DNA from: Kibdelosporangium sp. MJ126-NF4
GTDB taxonomy: Bacteria > Actinomycetota > Actinomycetes > Mycobacteriales > Pseudonocardiaceae
Reading direction: 5' to 3'
Assembly (NCBI RefSeq): GCF_000826545.1
Contig: NZ_CDME01000014.1
Location: forward strand, 310,001 to 374,000
DNA length: 64,000 nucleotides
Made by a program: the position numbers and the translations under genes. The notes under the pieces are model-generated. The model did not search any database and had not been told where the DNA came from. It worked only from the letters and a program-made list of their open reading frames with translations. Numbering within the stretch: position 1 is the first letter of the stretch; each line of letters opens with the position of its first letter. This document shows, in pieces, positions 55,667 to 64,000 of the stretch.

Positions 55667-58600
55667 ATGGTGTCTCATTCTCAGGCTGGCGCGAGATCGC
55701 GTCGGCGACGGTGGGCGCGGACTACCGCGATCTTGTCGGCAGCGGCGTTGGCAGGCTCGCTGGCGCAGTTGACGGTGTCGCCGTTGTCGGCGGCGGCACC
55801 CGCGGCGGAGGTGCGGCGGGATCTGCCGTTGTTGTCGGTGCCGCCGCGGCAGTCGGACAAGTCAGGTCCGGCACCCGTCGCGGAGCAGCCGAAGGCTCGG
55901 TTCAAGCCGTTGACCGCGCAGGCCGGGGCCGCGCGAAGACCGGCCGACCCGCCCGCGGCACCGGAGACAACACTGGTCGGCCCGGTCGACAACGCCGTGG
56001 TCGCCACCGAAACACCCGCACTCCAAGTCGCCGAGGTCGGCGACGGCATCCTGTACTGCTTCAAAGTCTCCACCGGATTCGACGGCCGCTCCGGCAGCGT
56101 GGTCGACTCCGGCTGCCTGCCCACACCGACCTGGACCATCCCCAAACACATCCTCCACGACGGCGGCCGCTACACCTGGACCGTCGGCACCGCCCTCCCC
56201 GAAGCCACCACCATGACCCCCGCCCGCTGGGTCGGGCACTTCACCGTCAACCAACGCATCGGCGACCCCGGACCCGCCCCGACCGACAGCCTTAACCCGG
56301 TCACGGTCAACCTGTTCAACGGCAACGCCCGCCTCGAAGCCGCTGGACCGGCATTCCCCACCGTGGGTGGACCGGCGGGGGTGAGTTTCGCCTACAACTC
56401 CCGCCAAGGCGCACCCCGTGGCGTGCGGGCGTCGTATTTCAACGACTCCGACCACAACGGCACCCCGGACGCGATCCCGGTGATGACCCGTGGCGAGTCC
56501 CAAGTCAACCTCGACTGGGGCATCGCGTTCAGTGGCAACCCCGACAACTTCCCCTGGCGCGACAACCCCCTGCCGCAGGCGCTGGCCTCCGACTGGTTCG
56601 TCATCCGCTGGGAAGGCCACTTCAAGGCCCCGGTAACAGGTGATTTCCGGTTCGGTGGCATCCACGCCGACGGCGCCCGGGTCTGGGCCGACAACAAACT
56701 GGTCTACGACAACCCCAACGCCGCCGACCTCGGCGACGACTTCCTCCAGCCGGGGCCGAAACAGGACAACGACGTCCCGCTCAAAGCTGGGCAGCGGGTC
56801 CCGCTCAAGATCGAGCTCTACCACCACTCCACCGAACGGCCTCGGATGGTGTTGTGGGCCAAGAGCTCGACCGGTGAGGGTGATCAGCGCACCCACAACC
56901 TCGACCCGCGGATCGTGCCCACCGAATGGCTGTACTCCGCCGACCCGCAATCACTGCCCGCCGGATGGACCCTCTCCACCCTGGCCAGCAGCTACTCCTC
57001 GGCGGACATGCTCGACGGGTCGATCGTGCTCACCGACGGCGCGGGCGGCAAACACACCTACGCCAAAACCTCCACCGGTGGCTACACACCCCCCGCCGGT
57101 GAGGACGGCATCCTCGCGTTCGACACCAGTGGCCGGATCACGGTCACCGAGGGCGATGTGGTGTCGGTGTTCAACCCCGACGGCACGCTGTCCGCTGTCT
57201 CGTCGGTGCTGGACAGTAAGAAACCCGCTGCCCTGCAGTACGCCTACACCGGTACACCAGCCCGCCTGACCCAGATCAAAGACCCGGTGTCGGGCCGGGC
57301 ACACACCTTGTTCTACAACACCAACAACAGCGACAGCTGCTACGGCGGTGTGCCCCGCCCACCCGGCTCGGACGCGGCGCCCTTGCAGATGCTGTGCCGT
57401 ATCCGCTATTGGGACGGTACTGAGACCCGGCTGTGGTACCAGATGGACACCCTCGCCCGGATCGAGAACCCCGGCGCGGACATGCGCGACTTCGACTACC
57501 TCGGCCGAGCCGCCGCCAAACAACGCTACGACGAAGCCGGAGACAACGAAGAAGAAAAACAGAAAGCCCTCGACAGCATCGGGCCCCTGACCACACACCG
57601 CAGCGGCCTGGCCTACGACTGGGCCGCCCGCCAACCACCCTCCGCCCAAACCACCTGCACCAACAACAGCGACGACGCCAGCGTCTGCACCGTCATCGGC
57701 TACTCGCCCCTCCTCGAACGACCACAAGAGCCACCTGTCCTCCGCACAGTCCAGGTCCTGGCCCCATCCCCCGACGGCCGCAAGACCCAACGCGCGGAAC
57801 ACTTCTACCAGTACTACCTCGACCGCAAACAAGCGACCGTGGCTGTTGCGGGGGTGTATGACGCCACCCGTTCGCGCACCGTCACCTACGACGACGCGGG
57901 CCGCACCCTCGACACCACCGACTTCACCGGCGCCACCATCCACGCCGAATGGAACGCCAAAGACAAAGCAACAGCGGCAACCGACAGCGCGGGCCGACGC
58001 TCCACCACCGTCTACGACCACGCCGACCGCCCGATTGACAAGTACGGGCCCGCGCCCGCGTCATGCTTCAACGGCCTGGTCCCGACGCCCGCGTGCGCGG
58101 CGAGCGTGCCACAGACCCACACCAACTACGACGAAGGCCTGACAGGGCTGTCGGCGGCCTACTACGACAACCGGTTCCTGTCCGGTGTTCCGAAGCTGTT
58201 CGCCACCGGAGTCGGCACTACCGACGGCACATTGTCGCGGTCGTGGGGATCCTCCGCACCCGTCGCCAACACCGAAGGCTGGTCAAGCCGGTTCACCGGC
58301 GAAATCCGGTTCCCCACCAAGGGTGACCACGGACTCGGATTCACCGCCGTCGACGGCGTCCGACTCTGGATCGACGACTACCTCGTCCTCGACAGCTGGA
58401 GCGACAAACCCAGCACCCCGGTCACCGGCAAATACACCAACACCACACCAGGCAGCTGGCACCGCATCCGCGTCGACTACTACAACCGCTCCGGCACAAC
58501 AGGAGCACTCAACCTCACCTGGACACCACCAGGTGCGGGCGCGCCAGTCACCGTGCCAGGCGCGAACCTGCGACCGCGGTATGGCTTGCAGACAAGTTCG

Positions 58601-61468
58601 ACTGTCGAGGACACTTCCGGCGGCGCCGTCGAGCGGTCACCGTCACGGCGCTCGGCCACCGGCTATTCCGACCCGACGGCGGGAATCGACCCGGTGTACG
58701 GGCTGACGGTGTCGACAACCGTGGACCCCGGCGGACTCAACCTCGCTGGGCGCACCACCTATGAGCGGCCGGGTGAGGGATACCTCCGGATGGCCGCGAC
58801 CGCGACGCCCACTGGTGATCTCACCAAGCCGACCAAACGAGACTCCACCGTCTACTACGGTGACTCGGAGACCCGCGCCAACCCCTGCGATGCGGGCGCC
58901 GCGGCGGCGAACCAGGCCGGTGCGGCCAAGACGACCACCAAACCCGCGCCGAACGGCGCTCCGGCGATCGTCAGCGAGACCGTGTACGACGCCGCTGGTC
59001 GTGTTGTCGCCCAACGCATCGGTGATGAGCCGTGGACCTGTACCCGATATGACTCGCGCGGACGGGTCATCAAGAAGAGCATCCCGCCCTACGGTGACAA
59101 GCCCGCGCGCACAATCGTCACGGACTACGCCGTCGGCGGTGATCCGCTGACCAAGAAGGTGACCGACGAGAACGGGTCGATCATCACCGTGATCGACCTG
59201 CTGGGCCAGGAGGTCAGCCACACCGACGCCAACGGCGTCACCTCGACCTCCATCTTCGACCAGGTCGGGCGGCTGACCAAGGACAGCGTCACCGTCAAAG
59301 GTGTTTCCAGCACGGTGGACTACACGTGGAACGACGCCTCCCAGTTGACGGAAGTCAAGGTGGACGGTGTCACCGTCGCCAAACCCGGCTACGACACCGC
59401 TGCCGAACTGACGAGTGTGGCCTACGGCAACGGATCCCGCCTGGAAGCGTTGGTACGCAACGGGTCGGGTAAACCGACGGCGGTGACGTGGAAGGCGTCC
59501 CATTCCACAGTCGTGGACACGGTGACTCGTTCCCGCGACAACCGCGTCACCGACGATGTGGTGACCGTCGACGGGAAGCCCGCGGCGAACTACTCCTACA
59601 CCTACGACACCGGCGGCCGACTGACCGCGGCGACCGTCCCACACCACCAACTCACCTACCGGTTCGACCAGGCCGACGGATGCGGGCCCAACAAAGCGGC
59701 CGGGAAGAACACCAACCGCACCGCGTTCACCGACAGCCGCGACGGCGCACCAGCAGTCACCACCACCTACTGCTACGACGACGCCGACCGGCTGCTGTCC
59801 ACCAACGGCGGCACCACACTGGCGTTCGCCTACGACAGCCACGGCGACACGGTGAAAGTCGGCGGCGACACGCTGGGCTACGACTCCGCCAAACGTCATA
59901 TGTCCACGACCACCGCCGCGGGCACGTCGATCACCTACACGCGGGACTCGCAGAACAGGTTGACCTCCCGCACGGTCACCGGCTCCGGCGACGGGTCCAA
60001 GAACGGAACCACCCGCTACTCCTACAGCTCCAGTGACGACACCGCGGACATCGTTCTCAACAAGGACGGCAACTTGCTGCAGCGGATCGTGCCGCTGTCC
60101 GGTGGGGTGCTGCTGACCAAGAACTACGACCAGGCCAAGACCACGAACTGGGCGTACCCCAACATCCACGGCGATGTGCTGTTCACCGCCGACGGCACCG
60201 CCACCCGCACCGGGGCGATCCACCTCTACGACCCCTACGGCCAGAACATCGACCCGGACACGGGCGCGTTCGGCGACATTCCCATCCCCGCCACCGCGGC
60301 CGGTGGCATGGACTACGGCTGGCTCGGCCAGTTCCAACGGCCGGTCGAGCACCTGGCCGGACACCAGGCCATCGAGATGGGCGCCCGCGTCTACCTCCCG
60401 GTCCTCGGCCGGTTCCTCCAGGTCGATCCCGTCACTGGCGGCTCGGCCAACGACTACGACTACGTCAACGCGGATCCGATCAACGGACTTGACCTCGCCG
60501 GAACGTTCAGCATCAAATCGGTGGTCAAGGTCGCGACCAAGGCGGCGGAAGTGGTCGCCTTCGTGCCCGGTCCGATCGGGACGGTCGGAGCCGGGGTGGC
60601 CGTGGCCGGGAACCTGGCTCAGGGCAATTACAAGGCGGCCGCCGCGAGCGCGGTCGGCCTGATTCCCGGCGGCAAACTGGTCGGCGCGGTCGCCAAGTCC
60701 GCCGCCAAGGAGGCATCGGCTGTCGGGAAAGCGGCTCAGGCCGCGGAGTGCTCGACGGGGAACTCCTTCACCCCGGACACGCCGGTGCGGATGGCCGACG
60801 GCACCACCGTGCCGATCAGCGAGATCAAGCCCGGTGACCTGGTCACAGCCACCGACCCCAGCACCGGGCAGACCACGGCCGAACCCGTCGAGGTCGTGAT
60901 CGTCGGTCACGGCACCAAACACCTGATCGACATCGGCGTCGACGGCCCCGGACCGGCGAGGATCACCGCCACCGCCGGGCACCCCATCTGGGTCGAAGGT
61001 CGCGGTTGGGTCGACTCGGACGACATCAGGGTGGGCGACACCGTTCGAGGGCAGCAAGGCGCCGGAGCCGTCACGGTCACCTCGATCGACGACCGGGGCG
61101 AAGTCGCGGACCAAACCGTCTACAACCTCACCGTCAACAGCATCCACACCTACTACGTGACAGCCGGAGCCGCACCGGTACTTGTCCACAACAAACCGCC
61201 GTGTGGAGTGTCTGCCAATATTTTCGGACGAGGAGGCAAGGACACCCAAAAGGCCAACAGCCATCGGAACACAGACGGGGGCGTTTCCAAGACCCGCGAC
61301 GAGGCCTGGCAAAAGGCGCAAAAAGAGGCCGACAACAACAAGTACGCGCAAGCACGTCCGGAATGCAGCAAGGGGTGCCACGTCCACACTGACATCTACA
61401 ACAACAGGGGAGAAAAGCTGGAGACCAAGCATTTCCATTACCAGAAGAAAAATAACGGCACACCCTAG
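55667..61468 (+). CDS. secreted PA14/RHS-repeat/HINT polymorphic toxin
   Basis: This 1,933-residue toxin has a basic signal peptide (about 5-45), two PA14 carbohydrate-binding domains (about 252-400 and 827-960), and RHS/YD repeats (about 730-1490). The RHS core ends GRFLQVDPVTGGSANDYDYV (about 1580), followed by LDLAGT. A HINT autoprocessing domain (about 1694-1845) begins CSTGNSFTPDTPV and ends VLVHN. The tip (about 1846-1933) is an unrecognised domain with CHVHTD and KHFHY histidine motifs, a possible nuclease. The RHS shell encases the tip until delivery. The tip is AT-richer than the body, as expected for swapped modules. The next gene is the likely immunity protein. Confidence 0.9.
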   Translation: MVSHSQAGARSRRRRWARTTAILSAAALAGSLAQLTVSPLSAAAPAAEVRRDLPLLSVPPRQSDKSGPAPVAEQPKARFKPLTAQAGAARRPADPPAAPETTLVGPVDNAVVATETPALQVAEVGDGILYCFKVSTGFDGRSGSVVDSGCLPTPTWTIPKHILHDGGRYTWTVGTALPEATTMTPARWVGHFTVNQRIGDPGPAPTDSLNPVTVNLFNGNARLEAAGPAFPTVGGPAGVSFAYNSRQGAPRGVRASYFNDSDHNGTPDAIPVMTRGESQVNLDWGIAFSGNPDNFPWRDNPLPQALASDWFVIRWEGHFKAPVTGDFRFGGIHADGARVWADNKLVYDNPNAADLGDDFLQPGPKQDNDVPLKAGQRVPLKIELYHHSTERPRMVLWAKSSTGEGDQRTHNLDPRIVPTEWLYSADPQSLPAGWTLSTLASSYSSADMLDGSIVLTDGAGGKHTYAKTSTGGYTPPAGEDGILAFDTSGRITVTEGDVVSVFNPDGTLSAVSSVLDSKKPAALQYAYTGTPARLTQIKDPVSGRAHTLFYNTNNSDSCYGGVPRPPGSDAAPLQMLCRIRYWDGTETRLWYQMDTLARIENPGADMRDFDYLGRAAAKQRYDEAGDNEEEKQKALDSIGPLTTHRSGLAYDWAARQPPSAQTTCTNNSDDASVCTVIGYSPLLERPQEPPVLRTVQVLAPSPDGRKTQRAEHFYQYYLDRKQATVAVAGVYDATRSRTVTYDDAGRTLDTTDFTGATIHAEWNAKDKATAATDSAGRRSTTVYDHADRPIDKYGPAPASCFNGLVPTPACAASVPQTHTNYDEGLTGLSAAYYDNRFLSGVPKLFATGVGTTDGTLSRSWGSSAPVANTEGWSSRFTGEIRFPTKGDHGLGFTAVDGVRLWIDDYLVLDSWSDKPSTPVTGKYTNTTPGSWHRIRVDYYNRSGTTGALNLTWTPPGAGAPVTVPGANLRPRYGLQTSSTVEDTSGGAVERSPSRRSATGYSDPTAGIDPVYGLTVSTTVDPGGLNLAGRTTYERPGEGYLRMAATATPTGDLTKPTKRDSTVYYGDSETRANPCDAGAAAANQAGAAKTTTKPAPNGAPAIVSETVYDAAGRVVAQRIGDEPWTCTRYDSRGRVIKKSIPPYGDKPARTIVTDYAVGGDPLTKKVTDENGSIITVIDLLGQEVSHTDANGVTSTSIFDQVGRLTKDSVTVKGVSSTVDYTWNDASQLTEVKVDGVTVAKPGYDTAAELTSVAYGNGSRLEALVRNGSGKPTAVTWKASHSTVVDTVTRSRDNRVTDDVVTVDGKPAANYSYTYDTGGRLTAATVPHHQLTYRFDQADGCGPNKAAGKNTNRTAFTDSRDGAPAVTTTYCYDDADRLLSTNGGTTLAFAYDSHGDTVKVGGDTLGYDSAKRHMSTTTAAGTSITYTRDSQNRLTSRTVTGSGDGSKNGTTRYSYSSSDDTADIVLNKDGNLLQRIVPLSGGVLLTKNYDQAKTTNWAYPNIHGDVLFTADGTATRTGAIHLYDPYGQNIDPDTGAFGDIPIPATAAGGMDYGWLGQFQRPVEHLAGHQAIEMGARVYLPVLGRFLQVDPVTGGSANDYDYVNADPINGLDLAGTFSIKSVVKVATKAAEVVAFVPGPIGTVGAGVAVAGNLAQGNYKAAAASAVGLIPGGKLVGAVAKSAAKEASAVGKAAQAAECSTGNSFTPDTPVRMADGTTVPISEIKPGDLVTATDPSTGQTTAEPVEVVIVGHGTKHLIDIGVDGPGPARITATAGHPIWVEGRGWVDSDDIRVGDTVRGQQGAGAVTVTSIDDRGEVADQTVYNLTVNSIHTYYVTAGAAPVLVHNKPPCGVSANIFGRGGKDTQKANSHRNTDGGVSKTRDEAWQKAQKEADNNKYAQARPECSKGCHVHTDIYNNRGEKLETKHFHYQKKNNGTP

Positions 61469-61499
61469 CCGCTGCGAGCGTTGGGATAAAGTGAAGGTT

Positions 61500-61988
61500 A
61501 TGTCCAGCAGCACTCTTCAACAGGCAGTGGAACATCTCTGCGAACAGCTTCGCAAGCACGCCGATGTCTGCCAGCGAAATGGCGACAACCCGAGTGCGGT
61601 GGTGCGTCAGGGCGAGCAGGTGCGCCAAGCTGCCCTGGCCTACGAAGCCGCACTGATGGCCACTACCGGCTGGTCGAGCCCGCTTCGGCACCTTGATCCC
61701 GACGACGAGGAGGACGACCTTTCACCGGTTGTCAGCGATGCCACTTCGAACCCTTCTGAGGGCCCGCACCACGTACAGGTGCATGCGCGCTACTACCTAC
61801 GGGTCCACGATACCCAAGGGCTGTCCGACTTCGTGTCCCGAAAACTCGACATCCGTACGTCCGAGCCCGCCGACGCCGTCATGGCACTCCATGAAGCCGA
61901 TGGCTGGAAACCGAACGCGTACCCGATCGAACTGATCGGCGTCGACGACATCGCCGTTGACGCATGGAATGAACCCGAACCGCATTAG
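61500..61988 (+). CDS. probable immunity protein to the RHS tip toxin
   Basis: This 162-residue acidic, soluble protein lies 31 bp after the toxin gene and has no signal peptide, the classic position of an immunity gene. The N-terminal half is helical (LQQAVEHLCEQLRKHADVCQ), followed by an Asp/Glu-rich linker and a C-terminal domain (VHARYYLRVHDTQGLSDFVS...) that I do not recognise. Its ATG is 61500 with GAAGG just before. Function is inferred from place and charge. Confidence 0.65.
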   Translation: MSSSTLQQAVEHLCEQLRKHADVCQRNGDNPSAVVRQGEQVRQAALAYEAALMATTGWSSPLRHLDPDDEEDDLSPVVSDATSNPSEGPHHVQVHARYYLRVHDTQGLSDFVSRKLDIRTSEPADAVMALHEADGWKPNAYPIELIGVDDIAVDAWNEPEPH

Positions 61989-62020
61989 CCATCCCTACTA
62001 CTGATGAGGAACACACCGCA

Positions 62021-63118
62021 GTGACAACCACAGCAGTCAGACAGACAAGACCCTGGCGGCGGCGAATATCCGTCATCGTCGCAGTGTTATGCGCGGCCAC
62101 GGGAATCACGTCGACCCCGGCCACCGCCGCACCGGCGGAGGACGTGTCCGCCATGGCGCTGGTCCGCATGACGTTCACGTCCCTCAAGGACAACCGTCTC
62201 CTGGACGTCCCGGGCGCCTCCACCGCCGACAACACGGCCATCGTCGTCAACCCGGCGCCCGGCTCCGCCCAGACGTGGCGGATCAACACCGGGACCGCCC
62301 CCGACGCGGGATTCACCATCGTCAACGACAAGACCGGCAAGTGCCTCGACGCGCCCCGGATCTTGTACCAGCTGCGGCAGCAGCCCTGTGACGGACGCGC
62401 GACCGAGAAGTGGTACTTCCAGCCGGTCGAGGGGAGGCAGGGGGCGGCGTACATGATCCGCCATCACGGCGACGACGCCTGCATGACGCCGCAGACCCCG
62501 GGCCAACCGGACAACGGGGCGTACACCAACACCTGCGACGGCAGCCGCCTGCAGCAGTGGGCCATCCCCGAGAACGTTCGCGAGACGGTGTGGCACGCGG
62601 CCGTCGACTACGCCGCCATGCGGTGCAACAAGGACACCTCGACCTGTTCGTGGGGCACAACCACCCAGTCACCGCCCTTTGCCATGCCGGAGGTGTGTGT
62701 CTCGCCGGTGTGGTTCAACGACACGCCCACCACGATCCTGTGGACCTTCACCCTCAACACCTCCACGGGCTGGACGAACACCATTGGCGCCAAGCTGTCC
62801 GGGACGCTGTCCATCGGCGGCCAGATGTCTCCCCTCCAGCTTCAGGTCACCGCCGAGGTCCATGGCGAGACCTCCTTGAACCTCAAGGAGGACCTCGGCA
62901 ACAGCCTGCAGGTGAACGTGGCCCCGCGGAACTACGGCTGGGTCGCTCTGTCGGAACTGGCGACGAAGGTCACCGGTACGTGGACGTTCGACGCACAGGG
63001 CTTCGCCTGGGACGCCACGGACACCATCACCGTGCCCCTCAAGCACGACGAAACCGGCGGCGCGAGCATCTACTCCGCGCGGACGAGGACGGTCTTCACC
63101 AACTGCGCCGGAGTCTGA
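62021..63118 (+). CDS. secreted ricin-B-type lectin with beta-rich C-terminus
   Basis: This 365-residue protein starts with GTG and has a signal peptide (about 1-37, ending PATAA). A ricin-B/beta-trefoil-like lectin domain spans about 50-185 (QTWRINTG, CLDAPRI, QQWAIPE at strand ends). The C-terminal 175 residues are rich in Thr/Ser and alternating beta strands (ILWTFTLNTSTGWTNTIGAK, LSGTLSIGGQMSPLQLQVTA), resembling aerolysin/ETX-type pore formers. A secreted sugar-targeted membrane-damaging protein is a plausible reading, but the second domain is only recognised by style. It follows the toxin-immunity pair by 32 bp. Confidence 0.7.
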   Translation: MTTTAVRQTRPWRRRISVIVAVLCAATGITSTPATAAPAEDVSAMALVRMTFTSLKDNRLLDVPGASTADNTAIVVNPAPGSAQTWRINTGTAPDAGFTIVNDKTGKCLDAPRILYQLRQQPCDGRATEKWYFQPVEGRQGAAYMIRHHGDDACMTPQTPGQPDNGAYTNTCDGSRLQQWAIPENVRETVWHAAVDYAAMRCNKDTSTCSWGTTTQSPPFAMPEVCVSPVWFNDTPTTILWTFTLNTSTGWTNTIGAKLSGTLSIGGQMSPLQLQVTAEVHGETSLNLKEDLGNSLQVNVAPRNYGWVALSELATKVTGTWTFDAQGFAWDATDTITVPLKHDETGGASIYSARTRTVFTNCAGV

Positions 63119-63122
63119 CCGC

Positions 63123-63167
63123 AACATCCAGCGCCGAAACATCCAGCGCCGGAACATTCAGCGCCAC
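63123..63167. repeat. 15-bp tandem repeat, three copies
   Basis: AACATCCAGCGCCGA, AACATCCAGCGCCGG and AACATTCAGCGCCAC follow one another at 63123-63137, 63138-63152 and 63153-63167, just after the lectin gene. Function not evident. Confidence 0.8.
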
Positions 63168-63190
63168 ACCGCATGCGCCATCGCAACACC

Positions 63191-63237
63191 AATTCCCCAA
63201 GGGGCCCCCTGATTTCACGTTACCAAGGGGGTACGAC
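63191..63237 (-). repeat. conserved intergenic element, copy 2
   Basis: On the minus strand this reads GTCGTACCCC, then GGTAACGTGAAATCAGGGGG and CCCCTTGGGGAATT, nearly identical to the block at 39027-39074. It lies after the valS terminator hairpin. Confidence 0.8.
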
Positions 63238-63280
63238 AAAACCGGTCCGGCCGCCCGTTCAACCTGGGCGGCCGGACCGG
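63236..63280 (-). terminator. valS terminator
   Basis: Perfect 15-bp arms CCGGTCCGGCCGCCC (63242-63256) and GGGCGGCCGGACCGG (63266-63280) with a 9-nt loop, followed on the minus strand by TTTTG. It is 68 bp after the valS stop. Confidence 0.88.
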
Positions 63281-63348
63281 CTTCGGTGTTTCGCGAGTCC
63301 GGTGGGCGGCGCTGCGCCGGGCCGCGGGACCTGCTTGGCGTTGCGAGG

Positions 63349-64000
63349 TCAGGCCGACGGCAGGGTGCCGAGCCGGGCGTTGATCCGCTCGATGTCGGCC
63401 AGTGCCGTCTCCCGGCGGACCTTGATCTTGTCGACCACGTCGGCCGGGGCCTTCTCGGTGAACTTCGGGTTGGTCAGCTTTCCCTCGCACTGGGCGAGTT
63501 CCTTCTGTGCCACAGCGAGGTCCTTGGTGAGACGCTTGCGCTCGGCCTCGACGTCCACCGCGCCGGACAGGTCCAACTCGACCACCACGGACGAGCCGCC
63601 CGGCAGGGGCACCTCCAGCGAGGCGCTCGCCGAGAAGCTGTCACCGGGCTCGGTCAGCCTGGCCAGAGCGGCCACGGCGCTCTGGTGGGCGGTGAGGCCC
63701 GCGGCCTCGACACCGTTCAGCCGGGCGCTGACCTTCTGGCCGGGATTGAGGCCCTGGTCGTTGCGGAACCGGCGGATCTCGGTGATCAGCTTCTGCATGC
63801 CGTCGATTCGCCGCGCCGCGTCCGCGTCCGCCGCCGCACCGCTGGCGGACGGCCACGACGCGATCACCACGGACTCGCCGCCGGTCAGCGCGACCCAGAG
63901 TTCCTCGGTGACGAACGGAATGACCGGGTGCAGCAACCGCAGCAACGCGTCGAGCACGTGCCCGAGCACCGCGCGGGTCGATTCCTCGCGCCCTTCGGCG
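63349..64000 (-). CDS. valS: valyl-tRNA synthetase, C-terminal part
   Basis: About 216 C-terminal residues of ValRS are present; the gene runs off the right edge. LLHPVIPFVTEELWVAL is the anticodon-binding domain signature. The end (VEAERKRLTKDLAVAQKELA, then NARLGTLPSA) is the coiled-coil arm unique to ValRS. It charges tRNA-Val. In relatives folC follows valS directly; here an accessory island has separated them. Confidence 0.95.
   Translation of the reverse strand, partial: AEGREESTRAVLGHVLDALLRLLHPVIPFVTEELWVALTGGESVVIASWPSASGAAADADAARRIDGMQKLITEIRRFRNDQGLNPGQKVSARLNGVEAAGLTAHQSAVAALARLTEPGDSFSASASLEVPLPGGSSVVVELDLSGAVDVEAERKRLTKDLAVAQKELAQCEGKLTNPKFTEKAPADVVDKIKVRRETALADIERINARLGTLPSA

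Noticed and set aside
63123..63167. 15-bp tandem repeat as a short coding gene (MFRRWMFRRW-type)
   Set aside because: The peptide arises only from repeating DNA and has no ribosome site.

Overview
The window is high-GC actinomycete DNA. GTG starts, four-base ATGA/GTGA gene overlaps, secreted chitinase and serine protease genes and dispersed palindromic repeats are all frequent. Gene content fits a mycelial Pseudonocardiales-type bacterium, but this is inferred from gene order and protein style, not from a marker gene search.

A broken housekeeping backbone runs through it. It has the order seen in mycobacteria and relatives: lepA (7.5-9.3 kb), rpsT, holA, comEC-comEA, degV-octT-gpgP-rsfS-nadD (16-24 kb), proB-obg-rpmA-rplU-rne (30-36 kb), ndk (47 kb), a DUF4233 gene with folC (48.6-50.4 kb), and valS at the right edge. 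Blocks of accessory genes sit between these anchors. Most backbone genes lie on the minus strand and are translationally coupled.

Region by region. 1-4.5 kb: two tandem DUF885 hydrolases, a GNAT acetyltransferase and a nitronate monooxygenase-like enzyme. 4.6-7.5 kb: a chitinase with a DasR-type operator, then a decayed HigB toxin, its HigA-like antitoxin and a coupled HD hydrolase. 7.5-13.2 kb: lepA, a MazF-like protein, two M48-type membrane proteins (one has lost a zinc ligand) and a DMT exporter. 13.4-16.2 kb: rpsT, holA and thrC under a SAM-I riboswitch. 16.3-24.5 kb: competence-type comEC/comEA genes with a 43-residue coupled membrane peptide and a 740-bp gene-free structured stretch, then DegV, the methylglucose-lipopolysaccharide genes octT and gpgP, rsfS, nadD and a nitroreductase. 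24.5-30.2 kb: a P450/ferredoxin pair with a TetR regulator and two different operator palindromes, a RecQ helicase with a phosphoribosyltransferase-like tail, and an MFS carrier. 30-37.4 kb: proB to rne, then a TIGR03936-type gene. 37.6-41.2 kb: a secreted subtilase and a TIGR03960-type B12/radical-SAM protein. 41.2-46.8 kb: a GntR-controlled membrane protein divergent from an ABC exporter, and a second ABC-2 exporter. 46.8-51 kb: ndk, a phoD pseudogene with an internal deletion, DUF4233 and folC.

The 50.4-63.1 kb stretch is the main accessory island, lying between folC and valS. It carries ApbE, an FMN-binding lipid- or membrane-anchored protein and a ferric-reductase-like membrane flavoprotein beside a two-component system, which together look like a flavin-based electron-transfer module. 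It also carries a NUDIX hydrolase, a 1,933-residue secreted PA14/RHS/HINT polymorphic toxin with a small variable C-terminal tip and a likely immunity gene, and a secreted ricin-B lectin protein with a beta-rich, pore-former-like tail.
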